A stretch of 64,000 nucleotides of DNA. It comes from Axinella damicornis. Taxonomy: Eukaryota > Porifera > Demospongiae > Axinellida > Axinellidae. The stretch lies in contig OZ007508.1 in assembly GCA_963931865.1 (NCBI GenBank), positions 7,106,956 through 7,170,955 of the forward strand. Direction: 5' to 3'. A model generated the notes under the pieces. The model did no database searches and was not told where the DNA came from. It worked only from the letters and a program-made list of their open reading frames with translations. This document shows, one piece after another, positions 35,106 to 48,639 of the stretch (position 1 is its first letter; each line of letters begins with the position of its first letter). The position numbers and the translations under genes were made by a program.

Positions 35106-35634
35106 ACAATCCAGTGCCAATAGCACTGCTGAAGCAGAGCCAAATCCTGCCACTCCCGGGCCAATTAATGTACACCACGGCCCTGAACTGAGCCCTGAAA
35201 GTCAAGCCAACTGTACTCAGAATAGCTCATCAACTTCTACTCCCAACCAAACCAACTTGAAAAAGGGTATCAATCTCAACTCTTGCTCAAATGTCAAATA
35301 TGACAAGAGAGGTGCAGTTCACGGTGTCACATACTCCAATGGTGATGAAGAAGGCTGGACCCCAGTGATTGGGAAGAGAGCAAAGAGATCTGTCCCACTG
35401 CATCTCCTGCGCCTTAGAGCACCCCCTCACGTGAATGCTACCTTACCATCTTCTGATGAGTCTACTAGCTATGACAGCGATAGTGACTGTTCCGAGTCTT
35501 ACCTCAACATCCCTGATCATGCAACTGTCAAGTTTTCTGCAGTTCATGGCAAGCCTGGTCTCCAAGTCATCACCAAACGTACAAGAAGCTGGACCCCCAT
35601 TGCTGCCCGTACTCGAGCTAAATTCAAGTACTGA
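34831..35634 (+). CDS. Lysine-rich protein of unknown function, intronless
   Basis: One exon of 267 residues from an ATG with A at -3. Residues about 1-70 are mixed, with no signal peptide. Residues 72-92 are an uninterrupted basic cluster (KKEMKKKKRKRKTKAKKAA), a likely nuclear or RNA-binding signal. A Ser/Asn/Gln-rich linker follows. Two related short motifs, GWTPVIGKRAKR at about 175 and RSWTPIAARTRAK near the C-terminus, flank an acidic Ser/Asp stretch (SDESTSYDSDSDCSES). An A-rich TAAAA-type tail follows at 35746-35781, and there is no intron, so retroposition or a retroelement ORF1-like origin is possible. I do not recognise the family. The ORF is intact. Confidence 0.5.
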   Translation: MADRSIRVAVLEGDFASLSAAGFPLSLSLQLQESALKLSDAMWTAKSTAGGFSVSFFWPSVSGSSQLHYDKKEMKKKKRKRKTKAKKAAQCKQSSANSTAEAEPNPATPGPINVHHGPELSPESQANCTQNSSSTSTPNQTNLKKGINLNSCSNVKYDKRGAVHGVTYSNGDEEGWTPVIGKRAKRSVPLHLLRLRAPPHVNATLPSSDESTSYDSDSDCSESYLNIPDHATVKFSAVHGKPGLQVITKRTRSWTPIAARTRAKFKY

Positions 35635-38240
35635 GAACTGTCTTCTCATCAATTTAACTTTACAATGTAGATAGCTAGGGTACATACCTCGAATTAGCTT
35701 AGAAGCTATTGTGTGTATCCTTGTGTTTAGATGCAAAATTGTCATAAAAAAAAATAAAAATAAATAAAAATAAAAATAAAAATTGGGTAGCTGACTTGAT
35801 AGGCTGTCAAACGGCTTTCTGGGATACTAGGTTCAGCCTTGAATGGCAGGTATTCACAGAATGTATGCACATACGTTGCCAGTAGATCTCATTGAAACGT
35901 TCACTGATCAATCACTTGAAAAACTGAGCTCCAAGCAGCCTAGCTAGCTAGCTCTCATCCATGGGCTATATGATAATTATAATACTTGAACTACAATCAT
36001 GTAGTAGTGTTTAGTCTGGTTCTGAGGGTCTGTTGATGCATAGATAATATGTATATTATCTATGGTTGATGACACCCTATAGCCTACTGTAGCAACAATT
36101 AACTCACATAGCTGATCATGATCTCTTACATACCTGTGATTTACGGTTACTTATCTTATACCAGTGAGGTTGCCTAACTCATGCACTTTCCATTTGGACC
36201 TTGTTGGATGATCAGACAGCTAAAGCTGCCTGGCTGCCTGAGCATTTTAAGCTACCTGCATGGTTGCCAACTGGGCTGGTCTATACCGCGACGGTTGCAC
36301 AACTGGACCTGCATGCCCTGTTGTGAAATTGCCTACAGTGTCAGCATTAAGACTGTCTAGTTGTGTAATTGCATACAGTTAAGTTGTGTAGGTTAATTAT
36401 ACATCCGGGCAAAATGTTGAACAATCAGATATCCGGTTGCATAACCAGCATCCAGTCGCATAACCGGCATACGGAACATTAACACACTGTGTGATTGTGG
36501 ACCACTAAATAGTGACTGTCTACAATGTATGCTGACACTAAAACTAAAAGCTTCTTTAGCCTGAGTGCTAGCATTTGCTTTCCACAAGTGCTACTCACAA
36601 CATTGGTGTGTATAGACTATATTGATACCTTACTGAAGCACTCTAGATTAGTTGTACAATCAGTACCATTATCAGTATTATATTTTGTGCAGTTTTAAAT
36701 AATCATAGCAAAGGAGGAAACATTCCATCTCTATTGTTCAAATCGTGAATAATTACTTAATTCTGTTTATTCAGCAAATTCAGACCTCCTGGTGAAGGTT
36801 TATCAAGTCTGATGCATGATGAGTAAAGTGAAAGGTATGTGAAAGTTAAATCAGGAATGGTTGTGTTTTACAGTGGCATGCCACACCTGCCCCAGCATTT
36901 ATTTCAGTGTAGCGAACTTCTCTTGAGTTCCATCTACACAAAGCTTTATTGGTACAAGGCCTAGATACAAGAGTACCAACATTTTCAGAGGCAGAATCAA
37001 TTCAGAATCATGATTGGTCAAGATCTTGATGACTTGATTTACGGGGTTCAAAGGATCAACAAAATGTATAGCCACACTTTGTTTATCTGAGAAAACTGAT
37101 TGACCTGTTGATCTTGTTCCGTTGATCCGCCCCTAAAAAGGAGCGTTATCCCTTGATTCAGTTTTGATCCCGGTCAAAAATGCTTCCTTAGAGACAATAG
37201 CCTACGGTAAGGCTCTAGATCCTGAATATTGTGATACAGTTCTCCGTTTGTTAATCAGTTGCTCGATGAGCAACTCAGGAAGCAAACTTTAGCAACATAC
37301 AACTGGTGAATGAGGATGGTCAAAACGATCATGCTTGCAATTGTCAAGGGACGCTGGGAAAATGCACCTTGAGATGTATGACTGCCAAGTACACTTTCCC
37401 ACCTAAACACCCTTGGGCTATGCCCTCAACCAATTAGCACTACCCCTTGTAAGGGCTCTCTCCTATACTTGCTGGTTTAGTCCACTCTGACAACAATATT
37501 GTGGCAAGTTCAGCTTTGGCAGTTCTCAAATTCTTCCCAAAAGCCATAAACTCTTTTTTTTTGTCACTGCACATGTGAAGTTTCAAATTCTCATTCCTTT
37601 TCATTGGTAGCCCAAGACTGCGGCCAGTCCCTGACTCAGAGTGAGCTGGTAAGCATACTCATTTGTGAGAGAGTAAAGATGCAAAAGTAAAGTTTACTTT
37701 TGCAGGCACAGCACACGATACATCTTCCTGCAAAATGCCACTCCCCTTCAGCCTCAACTCATGTTGTCTACCTGTCTTCTTCTATCTTTGTCATATAGAA
37801 TGAAAGGGGTACAACCGAGGATGACAGGACACCTGACTTTGTTACAGGACAATCTTCTTCACCTGCAGTGTCCCCCTTGATGGTACCAGGAATACCTTGG
37901 AAGGGTACATGTCTATGATTTTAGTCTGCCATAGAACAGTTTCTTCATGATACAAAATTACTTCACATAGAGTAGAACGCTTACTTGAGGGCTTTATTAC
38001 ACTGGGAACTGAGGGCAGTGTTAATTGGTCGAGGGGCGGTAGCCCAAGACCATGTAACACTGCCTGAGGGTTCCAAAGGGTGTTCAATTGTGCGGCATTT
38101 ATTCGAGGGTGGCATCTATTCACGGAAATACGGCAAATGGAATGGGAGGGCTCTATCTTACTTAAACCATACCGCATAGCAGCCACTTCAACGGAGAATA
38201 TTGTATGATCTAAAGATTGCCCTACCCCAATTCTATCCAG
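35635..38240. other. Intergenic, or 5' region of gene D; nothing firm
   Basis: Holds the A-rich tail at 35746-35781 and weak direct repeats near 36280-36470 built on TTGCATAACC- and TTGTGTAATTGC-like words. Gene D probably has at least one more exon or untranslated leader here, because its large exon starts at a splice acceptor, but I could not choose it. Confidence 0.45.
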
Positions 38241-38263
38241 GCGGTCCTTCTGTCGCCACATCG

Positions 38264-40795
38264 ATGCAGGAATGCACCCCCAAAATTGTGCAGCAATCCA
38301 CTCTAACTCATGCGCAGCTGTCTTTAGAACACCTCAATTCAAGTAGCTCCTTATACCCTCATTCGTTCTCTACGTCTAGCAGTACTGCTTCCATTGTGAC
38401 AGAATCGGGGTATGGAAGTCTCGAAACTAGTGGCTCGAGTGTACAACTAAAATCAAGGATGAAAAAGCATTCCAGTCAAATGTCGTTTGGCTCTGCAGCT
38501 AGTAGCATACATGCTAGTCAGGTCAGTCTACATCCAGAGCTTCTCCGGCTTACAGAGGAGTCAATAGCTGAACATAGCTCCACTGAAGAGGAATCTTGTT
38601 TTGAGGACACAAGTGCACAGGAAGAACGACCTCCAGACACAACCTTTAGAGTTAGCAGTGAAGACGAAGGGAGAAAGCTTACTGTAGGAAGGTTAACTGC
38701 ATCACATCTTTTAGAAATACCGTTGGATGACTTGAAAGAGGAAATTAAGGAGGAAATGAAGGAATACTGCACACAGATTCTTCAAGAGAAGATCAAAGAT
38801 ATCAAACTAGAATCTTCCGGTACGTCTTCATTTTCTGAACATTCAACTGCTAACATGCCTGCCATGGAGCAAAGTACATGCACATGCTCTGGCTCTCCGC
38901 GTTCTTCAAAGAATCCAGATGCCCTCATTTCGAGTCACTCTTGCCCATTGTTGGAAGAGAAGGGTGTTCAGACTCCAGAAAATCTTAGGCGATTGCCCGA
39001 CCGACTTCACTCTGACTCGGAATACATGAAAATGGTGATGCTGAGGAGAAAACCAAAGCTATCGGATGTACGAAAGGCCCACTCAGCATCAGATGCTGTA
39101 AGTAATATGCATAGTATATTATATGCAGCTAAAATTTTAACACTCTCCCGGATGTAGCCGGACGTATCCGGCAAGAAACTTTGTAGTCATATCCAGTCAT
39201 TTCCTTGAAACATATATTCTGCATAAGCAGAAAGGGCAGGACAGTGGGTTTCAGCACTCGGCCAAGGTAACATGGCTGCTTCTGGGCTTGGCCTTGAAAA
39301 AACCCTAAGTTGGAGCCAGTGGGCCATTTTTCTCCTTCTCACAAATAACCGTCCTTTCGCCTTGTAGGGCCTCCACTCCCAGTCTAGACAGGCAATGGTC
39401 GGCCAAGAGCTGTGACTACTGCCAGTATGCCACTTGATGGGTGCATGGGCGTGGTTAGATTGCTGAACATGTAGAGGATTGCTGCATGTGCATGTATGGG
39501 AAGTTTTGTGGCTGTACGTTAAATACATCCATAGGCTAAATGAGACCTTCAACTACATTAATGGGTTTTGAGTGAAGGAAGTACTTATATAGCTAGCTAG
39601 TAACAAACCAAATAGGAAGTTTTTACCGCAAAAATCTTCATCACTGTTATGTATGCTATGACAGCAACTACAATTTTCTTGTATTGTGGGGGCCATTGAC
39701 TCACACACAGCTATATAGGCTAAGCAATTATATAAGGCCTGGCCCAAGTGTTGTAGTAGATATGCCTATAGCTACATTGTATGTTGTAACTACACATCAT
39801 GCCTATTTCTAGAAAGCACCATGTAGACCCAGCACCTAGTGTACCTGATTGCTTAAATGGGTTGAAAATTTTCTTTGTAAAACGGTTGGCACTTGTGTGA
39901 TCACTCAACAAGCTCCATGTGCAAATCTTTGAACATCTCTTATGACACTCATTATGCCCCACAGCTTACTTCTATAATTGCTATTTGTCCTCCAGGAAGA
40001 TGCAATGCCCATGCACAAGCTTGTTGGAGGTTATCATCAGCTGCCAGGGATTAAGGATGACCAACTGTCAATGGTGTAAGCATATTTGCTGCTATGTGAA
40101 CAGTTCAAACTTTAGCGAAGTTGTGAAATACATTTCAATAACTGGAGCAAAGTTTTTAAGATGTGATGTGTATCTTTACTTGAAATGTTGTTTTCTTTCA
40201 ACAGAGAGCTTGAAGAACAGTGTCAAGCTGTCAACAGTCAACCACATGGTATGCAATGTATCCAGGATGTCTTTCATCCAACGATATAATATACTTTGTA
40301 CCCATGCAGTCTGGATACAATCTCCCACCCTGAGTGGGTCCAGGCCCATGAACAACAATCACAATAATACACTTTATATCATTACAATAATCATAACTTT
40401 GAACCTTGAAGTTCAGAAATGGATGAACTGGAAATGTAGAGGAATCCTTAGAATTATTTGTATCCATCTTTTCCCTAACAGATGTGGAAGTTTCATGCAT
40501 TGATGACGACGTGACAGAAGTAGAGCTAATGACAATTGCAGACCACATTCATCCTGACTTCCTGTGTCCGTTAGCTGTCCGCCTGCATGAAAACACGAAA
40601 CATTACTCAGACATCATGCACCGATTCGCACACATCTCAGCCAGTGAGAAAGCATTCAAGATATTGTGTGCATGGTTTCAAGATGCCAGTCCTGGACCCA
40701 ACAACCGAAGAAGATTAGTAGATGAATTTTGTAAACTGAACCAGCGCAGAGTTGCTTCTGCAATTGCTATCAAAGATTACAACATTCTGAGCTAG
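38264..40795 (+). CDS. Gene D: death-domain adaptor, four exons
   Basis: Exons 38241-39097 (first ATG 38264), 39996-40075, 40205-40248 and 40482-40795, phases 0, 2 and 1, about 423 residues. The acceptor TTCTATCCAG at 38240 is entered in phase 1, so an upstream exon is likely and the start is uncertain. Residues 1-140 are Ser-rich and disordered, with ESGYGS at 47-52. A charged helix lies at 151-184 (IPLDDLKEEIKEEMKEYC). The exon ends in a basic stretch, VRKAHSASDA. The linker exons include ELEEQCQAVNSQPH. The last exon is a Death domain of about 104 residues (ELMTIADHI, CPLAVRLHE, ILCAWFQDA, NRRRLVDEF), similar to gene E's. A polyadenylation signal AATAAA lies at 40985. The plan matches the CARD genes, with only the terminal domain changed. 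Confidence 0.7.
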
Positions 40796-43262
40796 ATTAG
40801 TTGGCTACATGCATTATCGTGATCGATATCACTACGTACTAGCTATGTGCATGATAATGTTTTCATGTAAGTTTCATCTATAATTGCATGCATGTTCATT
40901 CACAGATCCGTGACTGGTTTTCTCCTTAATTTTGTTTCAATGCGTAATAAAATAACATTCATGTTGCACAATGTAGAAGAGCTCAATAAAATTTGGCTGT
41001 TTTTTTCTGCTACAAGTGTGTGTGCATGGAATCAATTGTTTCACGTGGACATGCTACTAGCAATTATCCCAATTGAAATTGATACTCTAGTTTAGTCTAT
41101 GCTGACAATGAACATGCAGTTGCTAGTGAGCACCAATCAGCACATCAGTCAAGCTGCAGCAGATTAATTGACAGCAAGTGTTTGATGTAGCTACTAAGAT
41201 TAAGTCAGATGTGACAAACAGACTGTATCCTGGAGACAAGCTAGCTTAAGCATGTGCACCTACCGACTGATGACGCAAGTCCAAGATGACTATGCCTGCA
41301 TGATGAAATATGTTGATGCACAATTTCAGAATACATTATGCAAGTACGTACTCCAGTAGTTTATTATCTATGCCATAATCTAGTCTCGCAGGCCAGACGC
41401 TGTTTCCTGTTTGGGGGTGTGGCCGGAAGCGATTTTCCTGTTTGGGGGTGTGGCCGAATCGCACTCACACGTACGTACACCCCCAAACAGGAAAAAGCGT
41501 CATAACATGTAATTCGCTGATACGTAGTGAACTGTGATGGCAGCATAGCTAGTAGAGTCTATCATAGATAATTATCTATGAGTCGACTATGCTCTATAAT
41601 CTAAGATGGCAGCATTGCATGGGGCCGGAGATCAAGCCAAGCCAAGCCAACAGCATCACTGATATGTATTCCGATTTCCAGTACCAGGGAACCTAGTGGC
41701 ACTGTCTGTTTTCACTGAATGTCATCCATTAATGTGATCACAATAATTTTAGCAGCATATTTAGAAGCTTAGCCAGCATACGAGTCAGGCCGTAAAGATG
41801 ACCGCGAGGCCATGCAGCGCAGGAGGCCGATCTTGCGGTAATCATGAGGTCAGGGACGTCGACACGAGACCGCATTCCCAGGCTTCTCCCCATCGCACTT
41901 AGCATAGACTACCGGTACTAGTACTATTGAAGGCAGCAGAAACTCGACTTGTAAGTTGAACTGTACTATCGTATTTCATGTGTGTGTGTGTGTGCTAGCT
42001 ACGTGGACGAAGGAGGGGAAAGGGAGAGATCCTGGCAATGCTGCAACAGCAGTGCCTATAACTCGTGTTGTCTGTGGCACTCTTAAAAGGGGAGGGGTCT
42101 GGAACTCACTGGAGACGGCACTGCTGAATGGCACTGTAACAGCCCCAGTGTCAAACTGAGCCAATGTACCGTACATGAAGTTTCTCATAGTATGTAACGC
42201 ATCCTAAATTCACAGTTTTTTTTTAAAGCATTCTCCTAGATACTGGAAAGGGTTGTACAGAAGGTAGTCCTATATACGTTCTCCCCTACATGCAGACAAG
42301 GTAGAAGATTGTCTAGCCAGAGAGGGAGAGGAATATGACTCAGTCCTCCAGCTAGTGGTCTCAGTACCAAGCCAAACGTATGACCACATTCAAGAGCTTA
42401 GTGCATTTCAATGCATATGACCGAACCAAGGAAGGGGGTTAGGAAGGGGCAGGACCCTTTGGGGGAAGCATTGCATAACTTCCTTTGACCTGGATCGAAA
42501 CAGTATACAAGGTTTTGATTTATGTCATCCACTTTCCAACGCTTCACCACATTTCCGCAATTGACAATCATTGTGGTGTACAAGTAGATAGGAGGTTGTA
42601 CTGGGAGTACTAGTCAGAAAATATATGCAGCCAGTGTGGTTACTCCCTGCATTTATTACCCCATGCACATGCGCGCAGCAGGGGTAGAGTGATCGGTTTG
42701 TCCATCCGTCCGTCTGTCAGTCTGTCCAAGCAGTTTGAGCAGTGAAGGCCTTGTTGAAGGCTTAGTTCAGAATAGAAGTGTCAGAATTCAGAAAAGACTA
42801 GCATCTACATAACTCACAGACCAGAAATCCACTCGAGAGGCTGAGAAAAGTTACGTGAAAGTCGACAATTTGCCCTGTTCTAATTTAGACAACTTGACCA
42901 CACCCAACGTTACTGCCACAAGTTACGGTATCTCATAGCGCGCGCATGCATGCTGTATTAAAACCATAGACCCTATAGCTATCTCATCGTGTATGCTATA
43001 TATGTATTAAAAATCGGCAGTAGGGCCTACGCCATAATAAAAGTAGCGCACGGGGTACGTGCTCTGCTGAGCACCTCTAGTTATAGCATGTAGTGGGTAG
43101 TAAGTCCATCAGGTTTGAAGTGCATTTGCATGTATACGTAACATACTAAATCTCTGTTGAAATAGTACACCAGCGCCAGAAGTCTGATCACTTAATTGTT
43201 CTTCCATGAAATTAATGACACATGAAAACACTCTGTAGTTTACACTGTGGATCTGATCTGTG
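40796..43262. other. Intergenic, no convincing gene
   Basis: After gene D's 3' end there is a small set of inverted and direct CCTGTTTGGGGGTGTGGCC blocks at 41401-41500, a (GT)n run at 41980, and a CCGTCCGTCTGTCAGTCTGT stretch near 42706. No ORF shows a recognisable family. Confidence 0.5.
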
Positions 43263-43430
43263 TTGCATTACCATTTCTACAGGACCTTCAGGGTTGAAAC
43301 TGGAAGCCGTTGCATTACCATTTCAGGATCTTCAGGGTTGAAACTGGAAGCCGTTGCATTACCATTTCTACAGGATCTTCAGGGTTGAAACTGGAAGCCG
43401 TTGCATTACCATTTCAGGTTTAAACTGGAA
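43263..43430. repeat. Minisatellite of splice-acceptor-like units
   Basis: Four copies of a unit of about 40-47 bp with GTTGCATTACCATTTC, mostly followed by TACAGGATCTTCAGGG and TTGAAACTGGAAGCC. It lies just upstream of the possible exon at 43517. Confidence 0.85.
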
Positions 43431-43516
43431 GTCGTATAATGTCAGGTAATGATGGCACTGTTATGTTAGTTCAAACTTTAAACCTAGGGAAGACCTTGAC
43501 CTTGCTGTATGTATAG

Positions 43517-43939
43517 GTACTGATGCACTTTCGTTACTGCCAACCAGACCGGATGTTGAGGAGTTGCATGTGTTATTATGTCAGTCGTTTTGTGCAGCAG
43601 CTGTTCACTCTTCCTGTTGCTCTTGTGTTTCACACCAAACAGCTTCACCTCCCTCACCTACTGGCTGCCACGAAACACGAAGGGGGTCACTGAAGGTGAA
43701 TGAATTTGTCGTGATAGAACCAGAAGAAGCAGGGATGCCGTCCAATGAATATTGCCTGCAGGATGACTCTCGACCAAGACTGTTCTATCCCTTCGGCAGC
43801 ATTTGGTCCAAGAGGACTCTGCTTGGGAAGGCTGTGACCTCGCTGGTGTCCAGTATCAGTACCTCACGCAATAGGGCAATCATTGTGCCCTGCAGAAACA
43901 GCTATAATGGAAAAGAGTCCAACACTGGTGATGCCGCAG
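43517..43939 (+). CDS. Possible coding exon of an unknown gene, perhaps 5' part of gene F
   Basis: An open frame of 141 codons lies between a TATGTATAG acceptor and a GCAG/GTGAGG donor. It is phase 1 at both ends, so symmetric. It contains VEELHVLLCQSF near the start, a Cys-rich stretch (SSCCSCV), and VNEFVVIEPEEAG and RPRLFYPFGSIW. I recognise no domain. Gene F's first visible exon can be entered in phase 1 at a CTCATAG acceptor (exon from 48853), so the two could join in frame. The 4.9-kb distance and the absence of other support keep this tentative. Confidence 0.35.
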
Positions 43940-44387
43940 GTGAGGTATTGGTGGATACGGGAGTTGTCACTGAGCTGCTATTGGTCTGTATTTCGATCTT
44001 TGCGTGGGGCAGCTGATTAGTCTTAAACTGCAAATGCATTTGGCTGTATCAATTTATTACAGCTGGTTTATACTATACTTAGGCAATCAGGTTACAGTAT
44101 TTGCAGGATAGGACGGGTCTTAAATCCTGCAGTGCCATGTGGGCATACCGTTAGTAATTGCGCGCTGGAGAAAGATCTAGCTTTATTAGACTAACCAAGG
44201 ACTTGTGCCTTTACCACTACGTCAGTCAAGCATGATGGATGCCTCTGCCACTGATCGGTGAGTGTCTACACCATAGTCTGTCTACAGTGTACCAGTGTAC
44301 TTAGATTAGAATAGCCTAAGTATAGTATAAGTTAGTTGTATATATCCCTGCTCAGTGGTATGTAAGACCAGTCACAAGCTTAAGGCC

Positions 44388-44740
44388 CATGGGCGTAGCT
44401 AGCAATGAGGCAAGGGAAGCAGTTGCCTCCTCGCTTTTCTGGATAATGACGCGTGTGTCCGGAGTCTCGCACACTCCGCGTACGATGTGCGTTCGATCTG
44501 ATGACAAAGACAGGAGCTAGGCTGACCATGAGCCGGCGTATACTCTTAACGCTGATAGTGCTGCAAGTCCGGGACAGTCAGGGCACTGGCATATTGCTGT
44601 AGCATTTCGAGAGCAACTGTTTGCATGCACTGCGGATTAACTCATGAATAATTAATTAGCTCGAAACATTTTCACCACGTGCTTCGCGCACGCTGAGAAC
44701 TCCATGCCTCCTCTGTCTCCAAATCCTAGCTACGCCCCTG
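44388..44740. mobile_element. hAT-derived MITE with 6-bp target duplication
   Basis: Ends CATGGGCGTAGCTAG and CTAGCTACGCCCCTG are inverted repeats. AAGGCC flanks both sides exactly (44382-44387 and 44741-44746). It includes a CGTGCTTCGCGCACG stretch like that near the 3' end of the hAT element at 60326. Confidence 0.85.
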
Positions 44741-45058
44741 AAGGCCAGGGCTTTTGTTACGCCTCTGAAGTGTGCAATATATCAGGCCTCTCCATCGCCT
44801 CTTCCTCGGCCTACTCATCCACTGACCATTCCCATGGGATATAACCAGTCTTGTATCCCAGGGATATAACCTAAACATAATATTATCTCAGTACATCGAT
44901 AAGTTAGTATAACCTCTGCCCAACCAAGATTTTGTGTCGCAGCTTTGGAATGAAGGCCTGGGAGGATTTCATGCATGAGACAGTGCCACTGTGATGTCAC
45001 TGGAAGCTTTGGTACTCATGTACACAAGGCTGGGCCAGGCAATTTGTGGTGAAAAGTG

Positions 45059-45328
45059 CAGGGGCGGATCCAGCTATGGGCACTCCCATGATTATACATG
45101 CTGATTGCGCAATCACCACACCGCTGAGAAAAAAGCGCCACACAAGCAGAAAGCAGTAGCAGGACAATTGGAAAGCACCAAGTTGCCGCAAGAGCCCTTC
45201 CTGACAACTGAAAGATGATCGTAAAGAAAAATTCCACGCTTCACACGGTTTCTCAACTTCACATCAACTACGAACTAGTAGTACCAGTTCAGCCCCCCCC
45301 CCCCCCCCCCCTTATGGATCTGCCCCTG
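45059..45328. mobile_element. hAT-type MITE
   Basis: Begins CAGGGGCGGATCC and ends GGATCTGCCCCTG. A C tract precedes the right end. Flanks AAGTG and AAATG are a possible 5-bp duplication with one mismatch. GATTGCGCAATC inside also occurs near the 5' end of the full hAT element (60418). The copy at 22000-22320 is the same family in reverse. Confidence 0.8.
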
Positions 45329-45888
45329 AAATGATATGCTAAATTCTTGACATCATTTCTTCTCAAGCAGTATCAAAACCAAAATTAATATGGGTAGAGG
45401 TATGTTTGGCACTCATAAAGTATTTAATTTTCTGGGACAGGGCTCACGTGAGCAAGGAGAAAGGTGAGCCACACCTAGGCAAGTTTCTTCCTCAAACGCA
45501 AACACCAACTTCATATTCACAGAACTCATGAGCTACAGTACTCAGGAAGTTTTGCATATAACCGGTAACACTCTCTGACTGTCTTTTTTTGATAGCATAA
45601 TCCCTGGCAAATTTATCTGCTGTCTCGTTCGAGAAAAGCGGTAAATGCGGCATTTTGGTGAACTGAACTGCTTGTTTTTGCACGGCTATACAGCGTATCG
45701 GTAAAAGCTTCCGTCATGCCCTGCACCTTGTGACAGCACACCTCCACCTCCAGAATCATGTTGCTCACACTGTTCGTACCAGAGATTTTTGGTTAGCGAG
45801 CTTTAGCTTTCCCAATACATTTTGCACGGCGTGCACACGAGTATCCCGTAACCTTAATGCTACACAAAAAAATGGCAACTATGCTCCT

Positions 45889-46172
45889 GGGTGTGCATCT
45901 GCAGAGGAGGTTGAACATGGTTGACCTTTTCTAATCAAAATGGCTGGGGTCACACTAATTAGATCTCGAGATCTCGAGAAAGAGGCATTTTCAGCTAATT
46001 CTAAGGAGGGACCCCTTCATCAAAAAATTAATAATGAGGGGGACCAACCTCAAAATTGGCGAAACATGCTTCTTACTCCAGATGTAGAATTTTAATTAGT
46101 GTGACCCCAGCCATTTTGAGCCATTTTGATTAGAAAAGGTCAAGCGTGTCCAACCTCCTCTGGTGCATGTGC
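45889..46172. mobile_element. TIR element with arms of about 75 bp
   Basis: The left arm has GAGGAGGTTGAACATGGTTG, CTTTTCTAATCAAAATGG and GGGGTCACACTAATTA; the right arm has their complements in reverse order. The internal region has GGAGGGACCCC and no ORF. Confidence 0.8.
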
Positions 46173-46916
46173 ATTTATATATATACATGTAATGTCCTGC
46201 ACCATCTGGAACATACAAAATACCGATGTATAATTATGGCTCCATGCAAACAGCCATGTGGTCTCAAAATTGTGTGATCACTGAGCAGGTAGACTCCCTG
46301 GAAGCTATTTGACTGGCAGTGAGTCTATCTTCACACAGGGTGCAAAAGCATAATACATGTACAGGGTACATCCTGTTTATAATTTCCCTGATGTCAGGAT
46401 GTTGCCATAAACCACTGCATGTGACCTCATACCAGCTACATATCCATGGCATGTGATGGGAAATACCTCGACATAAATCAACGATATCATTCTGCCTTGT
46501 CAAAACTTGAATGACAGTCCCCAAAAGAACCCCTTAGTCTATCAAGCTTGACCATTCTCTCACATTGCGGGGGTGGAACGTATGCACTGCACCCCCAACT
46601 TCCTGTGAGTAAGAGACATGGTTATACACACTCACATGAACACACCAACGAATGTTTATAATATAAATTATGTATACACACACACACACGTACATGAAAC
46701 AATCACCAAATGGATGCCAACTAGTGTAAATGCACATGTTTTAACAGAGAGAACATACAGAAGTACACACATAGGCATCTGTACTTGGATTGTCACCACA
46801 CGCTCAAAATGGTTTTTCCTGATTGGACGTGCATGTCAAACACATATAATAATTATGCCATACCTGCTCACACATAACCCATGCGCATACTCACACATAC
46901 ACTTGCCTGCACATGT

Positions 46917-47054
<138 letters not shown>

Positions 47055-48150
47055 TAGCTGCTAATTCAACAAAGAGAGCTCCACTCATGAAATCTCATGC
47101 ACTCTCCTCCTTCGGAGAGGAGACAGATCCACGCTACATTCCACAGAAGATTAAACTACATTCTCAAGTGAGCCACATTGATACGTACCAATCCCAGAGC
47201 ACATTTGGACAGTCCCATACTGAAACCATGGTAATGGCTTTGGTATGAGATGACCTTCCTGAGTAGCCAAGATGCATGTAGATGCTCCAGTATAGAGGAC
47301 TTTGATGGACATCATAGCCACTTGTCTGGCACTTATGCTATTCCGGTTTCCCCCATGGTTTGTGGTCTGGTCTAAAGGTACCCTTTGACCTTGTGCTATT
47401 TTAGCAACACTTGGTCCACTTGACTAGAACAGCTGATATTACCTAACAGTACAACTCTGTCTAAACTGCAATTAATCTTCTCCAGAGGCAAACTCAGGTG
47501 TGCACTGTATGCCACACCTCTCCTTTTGGTAGTGAGCTGGGCCGCTAGAGCACTCAATTAATTGCGGGGGCATACATTTGTTAGCATTAGGCATAAGCAC
47601 CCAGTAAATAGCTTGTACCTCCCTATAAACCGGAGCTTGGGGGTATATATTACTGAGTTTGGAGCATCCAGTTATTGGCCCAGCTCAGATATAAAGCCAG
47701 GAGGGGGTGGGTACTGTACATGGGTGGGAAACTTGATGTTTGTGAGGGTTGCAGCAACTGAGCAAAGTGCTAACTAGGCAGCTGCCAGGACAGAGCGTAG
47801 AGTGCGCATGCGTGAACCCGCCAAGGAGTATGCATTGCGAGGTCAAGTATAATTCGTCGATTAACCTTGTTAATAACACTAGCGTACGTATGAAAAGGGC
47901 CCCATTCACACTGGCAAGTTTTCCTAATGGTACCGTAATAATTAAATACACCCTATTAATTCCCTTTTCCAGTGAATTGTACATACGTACTCCAATTGGT
48001 TCGTACATGAAAATACAACATACACAAACTGAATTTGTCATGGCTGATCGTAGTGACATTGGAGCCAAAGGAGGTGGAGAGGCCTTGCACTTCTCTAAGA
48101 AATAGTACGTATACATAGCATGGGTTCATGTCAAATGTGCTATTCCCGTC
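47055..48150. other. No firm feature
   Basis: A frame open to 48105 ends in MADRSDIGAKGGGEALHF, but no family or splice evidence supports it. Confidence 0.4.
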
Positions 48151-48203
48151 TTAAGCCTCGTTCCCAGGCGATGTAAGCTGGGTGGGGCCTGGGATGGAGG
48201 CTA
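48151..48203. mobile_element. Short, eroded member of the TAGCCTCG family
   Basis: About 53 bp with ends TTAAGCCTCGTTCCCAGGC and GGATGGAGGCTA. ATTCCCGTC and ATTCCAGTC on the two sides form a 9-bp duplication with one mismatch. Confidence 0.7.
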
Positions 48204-48639
48204 ATTCCAGTCAAGAGTGACCCATAAATGAAGCAAGGTCTCACTGATTCATTACAAGATTCGGTAAGGGACATGTAAGTAGGAATGAACGTAAGTTGAA
48301 GAATCTCGCCACTGACATGCAGTACGGGACCATACTCCCTTGTAGATATGATGACATCGCTCACAGCATATTCGTCAGCTTGCCATGAGATCAGGATCCA
48401 CGTTGCCGCTAATAAGCATATTCTCATAATAAGCACATACTTTCTTGCTGCTGCATGCGATAAGCACATGTGCCTATTAACCAGTCTGTACGGTACTGTA
48501 TTTTCCTCACTTTGTGCATTACCATAATTATAGGATGTTGGCAATTAATTTTCTCTTCAGAACCGTACGTACACGATACATTTACTATGCGATCAGTCCT
48601 GACTTGCAGCTGTAGCTGTTACTGAGGGTATTCATATCC

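Noticed and set aside
43263..43430. CRISPR-like array of repeats
   Set aside because: Unit and spacer are not separable, the repeats are imperfect, and the genome is eukaryotic; it is a minisatellite.
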